From: Owenweeksia sp048267305
GTDB lineage: Bacteria > Bacteroidota > Bacteroidia > Flavobacteriales > Schleiferiaceae
Direction: 5' to 3'
NCBI GenBank assembly: GCA_048267305.1
Contig: JBLWXT010000009.1
Span: 62,001 to 126,000 of the forward strand
Length of the DNA stretch: 64,000 nt
Part shown: in pieces, positions 16,575 through 25,007 of the stretch
Layout: each line of letters starts with the position of its first letter
Numbering within the stretch: the stretch's first letter is position 1
Position numbers and translations under genes: made by a program
Notes under the pieces: generated by a model
Seen by the model: the letters and a program-made list of their open reading frames with translations, nothing else
The model's database searches: none
What the model was told of the DNA's origin: nothing

Positions 16575-16582
16575 CAAATATA
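16575..16582 (-). promoter_or_regulatory. -7 element before the LytTR regulator gene
   Basis: TATATTTG on the minus strand matches TAnnTTTG, 22 bases before the ATG. The 55-base divergent spacer leaves little room for a -33 element, and none was clear. Confidence 0.35.
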
Positions 16583-16608
16583 AAGTATAGCTAATCATTA
16601 TTTAACAC

Positions 16609-18600
16609 ATGGCCACAAATAAAAAGAGGATACTTCTATGTATTATTTCAGCAATCCTGCTTTCAGTGTGTGCATTGGGGCAAAACACAGAAACTTGTAT
16701 AGATATTTTAAGACTGGGTAAGGTCTACACCGATAAGAGGGATTTCGACAAAGCCCTGAAATACTATTCTTCAAAAATCCGACTAGCACCGGAGGAATGT
16801 AAGGGTCAATTATATCTTAAGGTAGGTATCCTTTTTTACCATCAAAAAAAATATGAGGATGCTCTTCCATACTTAAGGCTAGCCAAGCAAATTGGAGAAT
16901 CCACCAAAGACTTAAAGTTATTGACCCAGGCAGAAATAAATCTAGGGGCCACTTTGACCAGCTCAGGAGATTTGGTCAGCGGCCTTTATGAATACAAGCA
17001 AGCTCTTCTTACTCTGGGATTGTACAGAAATGATACACTTACCGCAACTACTAACTTCAACCTGGCACATAATTATAAGGAGGCAGCACTTTTCCATAAG
17101 TCTATTGAGCATTTGGCTGCTGCAATTCCACAGTTTGAAAAGCTCAATGCTAAGCAAAATGTAGCAAACTGCTATCAAACCTTGGGAAATCTTTATCGCG
17201 AAATAGGTAAGGACTCTCTCTCAATCACTTATTTAAGTAAGGCTTTGGATTATTGGAAGAGTGTCAGTAGTAAAAATGAAATCTCCGCTATTTTAAATGA
17301 TTTAGGAAACACTTTCATGTCCCTTTATGATTTCCGAAAGGCTTTGCAGTATTATAATGAGTCATTGGTTGTTGGTGACTCAACCTATAGCGCTACAACT
17401 TTTGGAAATATAGCTAAGGCCTATGTGGGTTTAGGAGAGTTGGCAAAAGCTAAGTGGTATATCCTAAAATCAATTACCCTAAGAAAAGCTGAAGCCGATA
17501 GCAAGGCTCTGTCGCAAGCTTTAACTGATCTGGGTGGGATATTAATAGGAATGAATGACTTAACGACTGCATACCATTTTTTAAAGGATGGAGAAGAACT
17601 GGCGGAGGCTGGAGAATACAATGATGTCTTGCTTGAAAATTTGAAACACCAGATTAATCTTGCAGAATTAAATAGTGACTTGAGCGGTGCTTACCAGCTA
17701 TTAAAAAAGCGTGTGAAAATTAAGGAGAAGGTTTTCAACGCTAATGAACAATTGGTTATTGAACAAACTTCGATTGCTTTTGAAGTAAGGGATTTGGAAA
17801 GAGAGAATACTTTTTTATCAGAGGAAAGCAGGTTAAGCAAGTCTATTGCGCAAAATGAGAAGAGTCTTAAGCAATATTTCAGGGGAGCACTATTCCTGAC
17901 TTTGCTCTTGCTTTTAGTTTTGGGATATGTTTATTACCAGAATAGAAAGTATGCTAAATGGCAAAAGATCAAGCGACAGGAAATACAGCATCGCACAAAA
18001 AATTTCTTACAAACACTAATAAACCTATTTCAGTTTCAAACCAGATCATTAACTGACCCTAGTGCTATTGCCTTGGTAAGGCAGAGCCAAAGTAGAGTTG
18101 ATGCCATGATAATGATTCATAGGCTACTAGCAAATAATATTGATACACTAAACTTTTCAGATTACGCAAAAGAATTGGTTGAGCATATTTCAAAGGGTTT
18201 CAATTCTACTGAAGAGCCTGTAGATATTATTTTTGAAACAGAAAATGTAGCACTTAAGGCTGATCAGGCTACTCCTTTAGCGCTGATATTGAACGAACTA
18301 GTAAACAATTCATTCAAACATGCTTTCCAAAACAGGAAGAATTCCAAATTAGTTATTTCAATTCAAGAAAATCAACATACGCTAGAATTGACTGTTAGGG
18401 ATAATGGCCTAGGTGCTGAAAGGAAATTGGATAGTAACGTTGCTTCTGGCAAGGGTTTACATCTCGTAAAGTTGCTTGTAAAACAACTAAATGGTCATAT
18501 AGAGGTGGATAATTCAGAAGGGACCCAAATTAGGGTAAGTTTTAGAGTAAAGCCGACCATCAAAATGGCCGGCTCAAACCTAAATGGTTCTAAAGAATAA
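16609..18600 (+). CDS. TPR sensor histidine kinase (HisKA_2 type)
   Basis: 663 residues. A signal peptide (MATNKKRILLCIISAILLSV) is followed by about ten tetratricopeptide-like repeats (about 30-400, for example GNLYREIGKDSLSITYLSKA and LGNTFMSLYDFRKALQYYNE). A membrane segment lies at about 424-442, then a HisKA_2-type dimerisation helix with phospho-acceptor His461 in EIQHRTKNFLQTL, and a HATPase domain with N-box ILNELVNNSFKHA and G-box RDNGLG/GKGLHLVKLL. It senses in the periplasm through the TPR region and signals to the divergent LytTR regulator. The ligand is unknown. Confidence 0.9.
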   Translation: MATNKKRILLCIISAILLSVCALGQNTETCIDILRLGKVYTDKRDFDKALKYYSSKIRLAPEECKGQLYLKVGILFYHQKKYEDALPYLRLAKQIGESTKDLKLLTQAEINLGATLTSSGDLVSGLYEYKQALLTLGLYRNDTLTATTNFNLAHNYKEAALFHKSIEHLAAAIPQFEKLNAKQNVANCYQTLGNLYREIGKDSLSITYLSKALDYWKSVSSKNEISAILNDLGNTFMSLYDFRKALQYYNESLVVGDSTYSATTFGNIAKAYVGLGELAKAKWYILKSITLRKAEADSKALSQALTDLGGILIGMNDLTTAYHFLKDGEELAEAGEYNDVLLENLKHQINLAELNSDLSGAYQLLKKRVKIKEKVFNANEQLVIEQTSIAFEVRDLERENTFLSEESRLSKSIAQNEKSLKQYFRGALFLTLLLLLVLGYVYYQNRKYAKWQKIKRQEIQHRTKNFLQTLINLFQFQTRSLTDPSAIALVRQSQSRVDAMIMIHRLLANNIDTLNFSDYAKELVEHISKGFNSTEEPVDIIFETENVALKADQATPLALILNELVNNSFKHAFQNRKNSKLVISIQENQHTLELTVRDNGLGAERKLDSNVASGKGLHLVKLLVKQLNGHIEVDNSEGTQIRVSFRVKPTIKMAGSNLNGSKE

Positions 18601-18976
18601 TTGGGACGTAGGTGCTATCAGTGATTTCAAATACGTCAGTAGTCTCAATCAAAGTCACCCCATCATATAGCTCAAGGTAAAAGTAGCCGGAATCATTTGT
18701 AAGAAACTCAAATCCACCGGATTCATCTGTTTGAGCAGAATCTTGTGGCTCCGTGACACCAGATTCGTAGAGCACAACCAAGCCAGGGTAAAAGGCCCCA
18801 CCACCGCTATAACTCACCAAACCAACCAATATAGGACTATCAAGATCCTTTCCTCCAGTCTTTAACTGGGCACCATTTCTAATTTCTTCTTTTTCTGCGA
18901 TGGTATCGGTACAACTACTTGAGCCAATCATTAAGGCCACCATGCAAACGGAAATCTTCAAAATACTTGCTTTCAT
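18590..18976 (-). CDS. small lipoprotein with carboxypeptidase-regulatory-like fold
   Basis: 128 residues with a lipoprotein signal ending MIGSSSC (Cys22). The mature part has a beta-sandwich pattern GLVVLYESG ... TDESGGFEFLTNDSGYFYLE like carboxypeptidase-regulatory or SdrD-B domains. It overlaps the convergent histidine kinase gene by 11 bases at the stops. The function is unknown. Confidence 0.65.
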   Translation of the reverse strand: MKASILKISVCMVALMIGSSSCTDTIAEKEEIRNGAQLKTGGKDLDSPILVGLVSYSGGGAFYPGLVVLYESGVTEPQDSAQTDESGGFEFLTNDSGYFYLELYDGVTLIETTDVFEITDSTYVPIIL

Positions 18977-19426
18977 CTTCTTAAATTTTTGAATTAAAAA
19001 ATCATTGAAAGCAGCTGGCTACCGGACATAGCTATCCCATTAAGAGTCAAAGTTCATTGACTCAGTCTTAACAAAGACCGAATACTTGGCGGGAAACCAA
19101 CTGCTAAAAAAAGAGGAAGTGTGGACTTAGGTTGGTTTTATTATAAGGTTGTCCTCTGCAACCGGATAAGTAAAACCTTTCCTTTAGACCATTAAAAGAT
19201 TGACTTTGGCATGCCGTTGACTTTGGGTGTACATTCCATCATCTGGTGTCGTTCTTTTTTTGATTAAAATCTGAGAGCTAAAGTATTAGGATAAACCATG
19301 AGGAACATTTACACGGAAATCAAACTTTTCCCGCGTAAAAACAGATCATGCGGAAAAGACAAAATCTGGTACGAGCCTTTTTGATATGAGCTCGGTATTG
19401 AAAATAGAAGAGAGTTGAATAGATAT
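18977..19426. other. 450-base non-coding stretch
   Basis: I find no supported gene. A perfect hairpin GAGTCAA/TTGACTC lies at 19044-19063, and a GGTTG/CAACC hairpin is near 19147-19163; neither is followed by a T-run. A 28-codon frame at 19298-19384 has no features that support it. The downstream part is where transcripts of gspF (minus strand) would end. Confidence 0.45.
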
Positions 19427-20575
19427 TTACCCAAACTGCGTACTCAACTGGAACATGGGCATATACATGGCTACAAGAATAATGGCCACCATAATTCCCA
19501 GAAATACAATGATTATGGGCTCCATGGTATTGCCCAGCATTTTGGCTTTATGAGCGAGCTCATCCTCCATTTGTCCTGACATTTTTTTGAAGATCAACCC
19601 CAGTTGATTGGTTTCTTCACCAACCTTGATAAGGGCGATTAATCGGGAGTCATAAATAGGAAACATTGAGAGGCCTTCATGCAGTCCCTTGCCCTGAAGA
19701 ATACTATTTCTTACTTCCTTAAGCGAATTTGAAATAGGGTAAAAGCGAACCATCCGTTGGGATAATTCCAGTGCCTCAGTTATAGGAACCTTTGAGGTGA
19801 TGAGTAGACTCATGCTTTGTACCATTCTGAGAGTGTAGGTTTTTACCATCATGGAGCCGAAAATGGGCAGCTTCATAAGCAAAGTGTCCTGTACCTTCTG
19901 GTATCCTTCTCTATCCCGATACATAAAGTGTAGTATTATGGCAGGTACCAAAACCACTATCATAACAATCACGAAAGTGCTGAAGCTCTCCGAAAAGTTA
20001 ATAATCATTTTGGTCAGCCAGGGTAAATCTCCTCCCATCCGTAAGAAGATGTCCTTAAATAGAGGCACCATATAGGTGAACATAAAAGTAACGGCCAAAA
20101 ACGCGGTTGCCAGAATAATCAAAGGGTAAGTAAGAGCACCAATGATCGATCTTTTTTGTTGAATTTTTTGAGCGTAAAAGGAGGCGAGACGTTGAAGTAT
20201 TTCGATAAGGTTTCCGGTTTCTTCACCTATTCGGATTGAGAAGTATTCGTAGGCACTAAACTTCTTTTGATCTCTAAGCACTTCCGAGAATCGAGCGCCC
20301 TGGGTTAATTCATGAATGATCGTTTTGAAAAGCTGTTTATGTTTATCTTTTTTCTGCTGCTCTGCCAGTAAATCCAGGGCAGATTTTATATTCATGCCCG
20401 CCTCCAGCAAAAGAGCCAACTCTCCGTAAAAAGTCTCTCGGAAGGCATCATTTAATTTGTTGCCTCCAATCTCGTAAGAGAGGATTTTTTTCAGCGGACT
20501 TTCGGCTGCTACCCCCTCTTTTTTTTGCTTTGGTTTTTCAACCGAAGATTTTATGTCATCCAAAGAAATAGCCAT
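19427..20575 (-). CDS. gspF: type II secretion / type IV pilus inner-membrane platform protein GspF/PilC
   Basis: 382 residues with two T2SF domains (about 45-165 and 250-370) and three membrane segments (about 148-172, 196-216 and 354-374). The first domain carries the typical YGELALLLEAGMNIKSALDLL and the second TYTLRMVQSMSLLITSKVPI and GEETNQLG. GspF is the polytopic platform that connects the ATPase to pseudopilus assembly. It is separated from the rest of the secretion operon by 383 bases and may have its own promoter or be read through. Confidence 0.95.
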   Translation of the reverse strand: MAISLDDIKSSVEKPKQKKEGVAAESPLKKILSYEIGGNKLNDAFRETFYGELALLLEAGMNIKSALDLLAEQQKKDKHKQLFKTIIHELTQGARFSEVLRDQKKFSAYEYFSIRIGEETGNLIEILQRLASFYAQKIQQKRSIIGALTYPLIILATAFLAVTFMFTYMVPLFKDIFLRMGGDLPWLTKMIINFSESFSTFVIVMIVVLVPAIILHFMYRDREGYQKVQDTLLMKLPIFGSMMVKTYTLRMVQSMSLLITSKVPITEALELSQRMVRFYPISNSLKEVRNSILQGKGLHEGLSMFPIYDSRLIALIKVGEETNQLGLIFKKMSGQMEDELAHKAKMLGNTMEPIIIVFLGIMVAIILVAMYMPMFQLSTQFG

Positions 20576-20958
20576 TATTCAAAAGAAGTTTTTAGTATTC
20601 AATCATTCAAAATACCAACCCCTATTTACAACCCGAGGTTGGTCATTTATTTTTCTATCTGGAATAAGCACGTGTGCATACATTTATTTAGTTGCACCTC
20701 ACGCCCCTTCGCTTGTTATTAAAGCCTCTGACATAATATTGCCACCCCTAAAAGGGGGGCGATAGAGGCGTTTTTGCTATTACTCTATCACTATTTTGAC
20801 AGACACCAACCCTAAAACCAACCCAGGGGCCAGTGAGTGGTCAACTGTGCTGCCAACCCTTAGAAATAGTTGGGTTGGTGCTTCAATTACAAACCTCTCA
20901 CGGCAGCGTCCCCAGTATGCAAGAGTGACGATTCCCGCCCATCACCTTGTATGGTTTA
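20576..20958. other. 383-base gap inside the secretion locus
   Basis: No gene seen on either strand. It has a short GC hairpin (ACCCCTAAAAGGGG near 20743-20757) and five copies of CCAACCC/GGGTTGG. Two of these form a 9-bp inverted repeat, CACCAACCC at 20804-20812 and GGGTTGGTG at 20872-20880. It could hold the gspF promoter or a relic of a lost pseudopilin gene. Confidence 0.45.
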
Positions 20959-21462
20959 CTATGGGTGAGGGGTCCTTCGGGCCACCGCTACTCCCAGAGT
21001 ATAGTGCTTGTAAAAATTAAAGAAGATGCTATCTCCTGCCTCATCAATTAGGCCCAAACCAACCCTACTTACGAGCCCTTCATTTTTTCCAATAGTTGCA
21101 TGTAGTATATTAGTACCCACTCCAAAAACCTTTTGGCCATCATTATCGCCAATTGCTTTGTGCCTAATGATCACCGTACTATCTCCATACCATTCCACCT
21201 CATTACCCCCGGAAAAGATCACGATCCCATTCTCATTTTCCATGATAGAATCGCAGAGATCAATATCGGTGGAAAGTACCGTCCGCATGCCCAGCCTCTC
21301 CGAATACACTTCATTATTATGACCAGTTCTGATAAAGTAGTTGTTCATCATTTGTAAGGCAGCATAAGCCAACAAAATAACCAGTGAAGAAATCACCATG
21401 GTGATCATCACCTCGGTAAGCGTAAATGCTTTCAGCTTATGGTCGATTTTAGTCCGGAACAT
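20959..21462 (-). CDS. minor pseudopilin, GspJ-like
   Basis: 167 residues. A short basic leader ends HKLKA, followed by FTLTEVMITMVISSLVILLA. The pattern KA-FTLTE with Glu5 of the mature protein is a prepilin-peptidase site (Ala rather than Gly at -1), followed by the N-terminal helix. The soluble part is a small beta domain, consistent with minor pseudopilin GspJ/PilW. Its start overlaps the upstream pseudopilin gene by 14 bases. It is the last gene of the overlapping block. Confidence 0.8.
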   Translation of the reverse strand: MFRTKIDHKLKAFTLTEVMITMVISSLVILLAYAALQMMNNYFIRTGHNNEVYSERLGMRTVLSTDIDLCDSIMENENGIVIFSGGNEVEWYGDSTVIIRHKAIGDNDGQKVFGVGTNILHATIGKNEGLVSRVGLGLIDEAGDSIFFNFYKHYTLGVAVARRTPHP

Positions 21463-21808
21463 AAATCAGTCTTTTACGGGTATAGATGGACTTCTCATTA
21501 TTGTCTGATACTTCAATCTGAACCTGGAAAAGTTCAGTCTCCCTTTTGTTTATGGTTTTACTGTACCATAGATTGCCAACCTGAATAGGGGCACCCACAT
21601 TTTTTACTTTAATGTGATTGGGATTAATGGTATCCATCATTTCAGCACTGGTTTGTTGAGCTTGGAGCAGAGGGCCAATAGAAGATGCTGGAGCAGAAAC
21701 CATCAGGAATATGACCATGGAAAAACAGGTTACCAAGGTTATGATGGTCATCGCTACCAGAGTTTCCACCAAGGTAGTGGCTTTTATTTTTTTCAGTAGG
21801 ATACCCAT
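21449..21808 (-). CDS. minor pseudopilin, GspI/PilV-like
   Basis: 119 residues. The leader MGILLKKIKA is followed by TTLVETLVAMTIITLVTCFS, a prepilin-type N-terminal helix with Glu5. Residue +1 is Thr rather than Phe or Met, which is unusual. The size fits a minor pseudopilin GspI. It overlaps the upstream gene by 16 bases and the next by 14, typical of this operon. Confidence 0.8.
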   Translation of the reverse strand: MGILLKKIKATTLVETLVAMTIITLVTCFSMVIFLMVSAPASSIGPLLQAQQTSAEMMDTINPNHIKVKNVGAPIQVGNLWYSKTINKRETELFQVQIEVSDNNEKSIYTRKRLIYVPD

Positions 21809-23040
21809 GCAATGATTTTAGCCTTGTTTTCCATATCCTTAAACCTAAAGCTGGCAAACTCATGAGGAAGGCCACTGCGATTGATTTTACCATTCAAAAT
21901 GTGATTCTCATATATGCCTGATGGGGTTGCCAGCAGAAATCGATTGCATATTACAGAACCTTCGACCAACCCGCCCAGTTCGAAATTATCTTCACAGTAA
22001 ACCAACCCTCGTATTACGCCTTCTTTTCTCACCTCTAAAGACAACTTATTAGAACGAGCGATCCCTTCGGAAAAGAGCAAAAATGCCCCGCTAACATTGG
22101 CCTTTTTAGCGATCAGGCAATAGGGAAGCCTTTGGTTGCGGGAAAGCATAATCAAAGAGCTTGGGTAGGCCAACCGTGCATCTTCACCGATCAGGACGGT
22201 ATCGGTTGCAATGGCATGGACTTTACCCCTAAAATGATCACCAAATTTTACTTTTGGCGCAATGAGAATTGGGCCATCTAAAATCGTTAGCGCTGAAGAT
22301 TGGATTTCTGTTCTGGAATAAATAACAATGTTTCCCTTAAGCTCATAGCCGTCTAGTTTTACCAAACCTGAAGAAGTGGCCACAATAGTTTTCTTATGAA
22401 AGGAATGAGTCAGTTTGGGAGGTAATTCTTCAAGTGTAATTACACTATCCGTGGCCTGAAACCTGCCCATCAGATATTCTAACCAATATTCCTTTATTAC
22501 TTTTTCAGGAGTTGGTATATGCTCCTTACTTCTTTCAGAGGAGCCGTAAACCAACTTTTCACGTTTATAATTAGCCCCTTCCACATAGGCACGATCCACT
22601 CCTTTTTCAGGCAAAAAGCAACTCCCTTTTAAAAGGGCATCCCCCGCTAGTTTTAGCGGTCGATTATTATCAGAAAGCCAGAGAGCTGTCTTTTGAAGTA
22701 TCTCATTGTCGTACCCCATTATGGCACATTTGCTATACGATTCGCCTTTCGTTTTCGCTATAGATGAAATCACCCTATAAGCACCCCATATTCTTCGTTT
22801 TACATGCGTGGAATCTCCACCTTCATTATACAATTCAAGCCACTTATCATAATCCTGATCACCAGAAAGTGCTGTGCCCATTGCAATGCCTGAGTAAGCA
22901 TTGTCCTTTACCACGTCCCTAATATCCACATGAATAAAAAAACTTCGATTCATAAACGCCATGCTAATCATGAGCAGGCACAAAATTCCGGCAACCACCA
23001 TCACAAAAATGGAATATGTTAGGGCCCCGGCTTTAATCAT
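21793..23040 (-). CDS. solenoid-like protein of the secretion operon, possible GspK replacement
   Basis: 415 residues. A type-III-like N-terminal hydrophobic helix (TYSIFVMVVAGILCLLMISM, about 8-27) follows a short MIKAGA leader, resembling a pseudopilin without Glu5. The C-terminal half (about 220-390) is a run of short strands, for example NIVIYSRTEIQSSALTILDG, KVHAIATDTVLIGEDARLAY and VIRGLVYCEDNFELGGLVEG. This suggests a right-handed beta-solenoid like bactofilins. It occupies the position where GspK is found in classical clusters. The role is inferred from position only. Confidence 0.65.
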   Translation of the reverse strand: MIKAGALTYSIFVMVVAGILCLLMISMAFMNRSFFIHVDIRDVVKDNAYSGIAMGTALSGDQDYDKWLELYNEGGDSTHVKRRIWGAYRVISSIAKTKGESYSKCAIMGYDNEILQKTALWLSDNNRPLKLAGDALLKGSCFLPEKGVDRAYVEGANYKREKLVYGSSERSKEHIPTPEKVIKEYWLEYLMGRFQATDSVITLEELPPKLTHSFHKKTIVATSSGLVKLDGYELKGNIVIYSRTEIQSSALTILDGPILIAPKVKFGDHFRGKVHAIATDTVLIGEDARLAYPSSLIMLSRNQRLPYCLIAKKANVSGAFLLFSEGIARSNKLSLEVRKEGVIRGLVYCEDNFELGGLVEGSVICNRFLLATPSGIYENHILNGKINRSGLPHEFASFRFKDMENKAKIIAWVSY

Positions 23041-23537
23041 GGCTTTATAAATGTTCTTCTCTCGTCTCCCTTATATTCAACTCGTACAGAATCCTGGTAA
23101 GCTTTTAGGAGTTTGAGGTGGTCTCTTTCTTCGCCTGCAGTCATCAGCAATGAGGCTCCATCTACTTCTAGCAGATAAATAGATTTGTTTCCTTTCTTAT
23201 TACTGATCAAACCCTTATACACCACGTTCGGCCATTTTAATGGCAACTTGGTTATGGTCTTCATTACCTTAGGTTTGGTTATTTTTTTGGGAGTTGGGTT
23301 GGCCGTGGATTTGGTGCGAACCAAGGGCTTTCTGTTTTTCAGAAATGGATCAGCATAATCCAGCTTTAGTTTATAATTGCTGGAATCCCTTACTTCTGTA
23401 TGAAGTTGCTCCAACGGGACTGTTGTAGAAATAGGCTGATTGGAAGAAGAAACTGCCTTCCTCACCTGAAAGAAAATAAGCCCCCAAATAATGAGTACTC
23501 CAGGCAATAGTATCCATATAAACTTTTTGTTTTTCAT
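23037..23537 (-). CDS. PilP/GspC-like periplasmic protein
   Basis: 166 residues with one membrane segment (about 6-24), a linker rich in Lys/Pro/Thr and a small beta domain. The motifs DYADPFLKNRKP (about 60-71) and WPNVVYKGLISNKKGNKS (about 103-120) match the pilotin-like homology region of PilP/GspC, which links the inner platform to the secretin. It overlaps both neighbours by 4 bases. Confidence 0.75.
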   Translation of the reverse strand: MKNKKFIWILLPGVLIIWGLIFFQVRKAVSSSNQPISTTVPLEQLHTEVRDSSNYKLKLDYADPFLKNRKPLVRTKSTANPTPKKITKPKVMKTITKLPLKWPNVVYKGLISNKKGNKSIYLLEVDGASLLMTAGEERDHLKLLKAYQDSVRVEYKGDERRTFIKP

Positions 23538-24475
23538 TGTATGGTAAACTGCCTTGAAGAACTGAAAGAACCCACATTTCCTGCCTTATCAAATGATCGT
23601 ACACGCCAATAATAAATTCCTGCCGATAGTGTGTCACCAACGCCTCTGTTATTTCGCGAGTATACCTTACGCCTTAGATTCACAAGATTGGAGTCGGTAG
23701 CAACATACAGAGTGTCAAATATGGAAGAGCCTGTGGTATTGGACTTTGTCCATTCAAAAGATACGTTACCAGGGCTGAGAAACACGCCTTTCGCGGGTGT
23801 TTTAAGGATTGGACTAGCTGGTGCCGTGGTGTCTAAGTAGAATTCCCGGGAGCTAAAGGTAGTTTGGCTACTGCTATTAATACCGCGAACCCTCCACTCA
23901 AAACTTCCTTCCTGAGTGAAATTGTAGCTATCAGAATTATTGGGAGAGGTATAGGAGTAAACCAACTGTCCGCTAACGCTGGGTTGGTAAATCTCCAAAA
24001 CGTAGTTTTCAGCGTTGTAAAGCTTTTGCCAACTAAACTGTCGACTTAACACATTAGTGGTATCCCTGTCTTTTGGGGAGTTAAGAACTATTTTTTGATT
24101 ATTAAGATCCAGAGTACTATCAATGTACAATCGGTAAACGGTATAGCCAGTGGTGCTTGAAAAGTTATACGCCCGGATACTCCACTCATAAGTGCCCGGT
24201 TGCAGCGTGAACTCAAACTTATTGTCGCTAACGTTGGTGTCCAATACCAACCTATCAATCTGATCGAATGACGGAGTTACAATCTGTAGCTCATACTTAT
24301 CAGCCCCCTCCACATGATACCAGTAAAAAAGTTGTGTGGCAATGTCCGTGTGGAGGCTATCCTGTGGTATAAATACATCAACAGTCTCAGCGTCAATCTG
24401 CTTTTCTTGCCAGGTAGAACAGGACACTAAGCCGCTAAAACCTATTATGGTAATTATAAACTTATGAATTTTCAT
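23534..24475 (-). CDS. lipoprotein with three fibronectin-type-like repeats
   Basis: 313 residues with a lipoprotein signal ending FSGLVSC (Cys19). Three beta repeats are visible at about 40-120, 130-215 and 220-313. They share F(Y/S)W...A(D/E)xYxL(Q/E)I, G(T/S)YEW(S/R)(I/V)R and a final strand, for example ADKYELQI, AENYVLEI and IYYWRVRSFD. This is a surface or periplasmic lipoprotein embedded in a secretion operon, overlapping its neighbours by 14 and 4 bases. No such subunit belongs to classical T2SS; it may be a secretin-associated or surface subunit. Confidence 0.7.
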   Translation of the reverse strand: MKIHKFIITIIGFSGLVSCSTWQEKQIDAETVDVFIPQDSLHTDIATQLFYWYHVEGADKYELQIVTPSFDQIDRLVLDTNVSDNKFEFTLQPGTYEWSIRAYNFSSTTGYTVYRLYIDSTLDLNNQKIVLNSPKDRDTTNVLSRQFSWQKLYNAENYVLEIYQPSVSGQLVYSYTSPNNSDSYNFTQEGSFEWRVRGINSSSQTTFSSREFYLDTTAPASPILKTPAKGVFLSPGNVSFEWTKSNTTGSSIFDTLYVATDSNLVNLRRKVYSRNNRGVGDTLSAGIYYWRVRSFDKAGNVGSFSSSRQFTIQ

Positions 24476-25007
24476 CCTTCTGAATTTTTACTTTTTGGAT
24501 ATAGAGCTCCAGGAAAAGCTCCTCTCTGTTTTTACGGTAATTCTTTTCTGTGGCAAACAAAACGGAAGCCACCTTGCCTCCTTTAAATCCAGTTTCGAGG
24601 TGATGCACTAGCTGAAGAAGAGGTTTGTAGTCTCCTTCAATTTTAAGGATAATGGTTTCAATGGAATAACCTCCCTCATGGCCCTCAAAAGGCTCGGAGA
24701 AGTCTGATAGAGTAAGATCGTTTTGGCTGCAAAACTTCCCGACACTCCCCAACAGATTCTCCTGAAAACCAGATAAAATCATTTCACCGCCCAGCCTTCC
24801 ATCTAATTGCAGGTTTAATGCCTTCCATTTTTGTAAATCAACTGTAAGAGATTTTGCCCCAAGCATCTTTTCCGTGAGTTCAACATAAGTGCTACGTTCT
24901 TCCACGGTTTTGGATATGGCCAGGGCATAAGATGCTATACTAAACACCACCACCATCGCTATCAGGAGGTAAAACTTCTTTTTATTGGAATTAGCCAGAC
25001 TATTCAT
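24462..25007 (-). CDS. PilO/GspM-like protein
   Basis: 181 residues with one membrane segment near the N-terminus (about 11-30, FYLLIAMVVVFSIASYALAI), then a coiled coil and a ferredoxin-like C-terminal domain (YSIETIILKIEGDYKPLLQL, about 112-131). This is the architecture of PilO/GspM. It overlaps the upstream PilM-PilN fusion gene by 8 bases. Confidence 0.75.
   Translation of the reverse strand: MNSLANSNKKKFYLLIAMVVVFSIASYALAISKTVEERSTYVELTEKMLGAKSLTVDLQKWKALNLQLDGRLGGEMILSGFQENLLGSVGKFCSQNDLTLSDFSEPFEGHEGGYSIETIILKIEGDYKPLLQLVHHLETGFKGGKVASVLFATEKNYRKNREELFLELYIQKVKIQKDENS

Noticed and set aside
19298..19384. 28-codon frame beginning MRNIYTEIKL
   Set aside because: Too short and no supporting homology or context.
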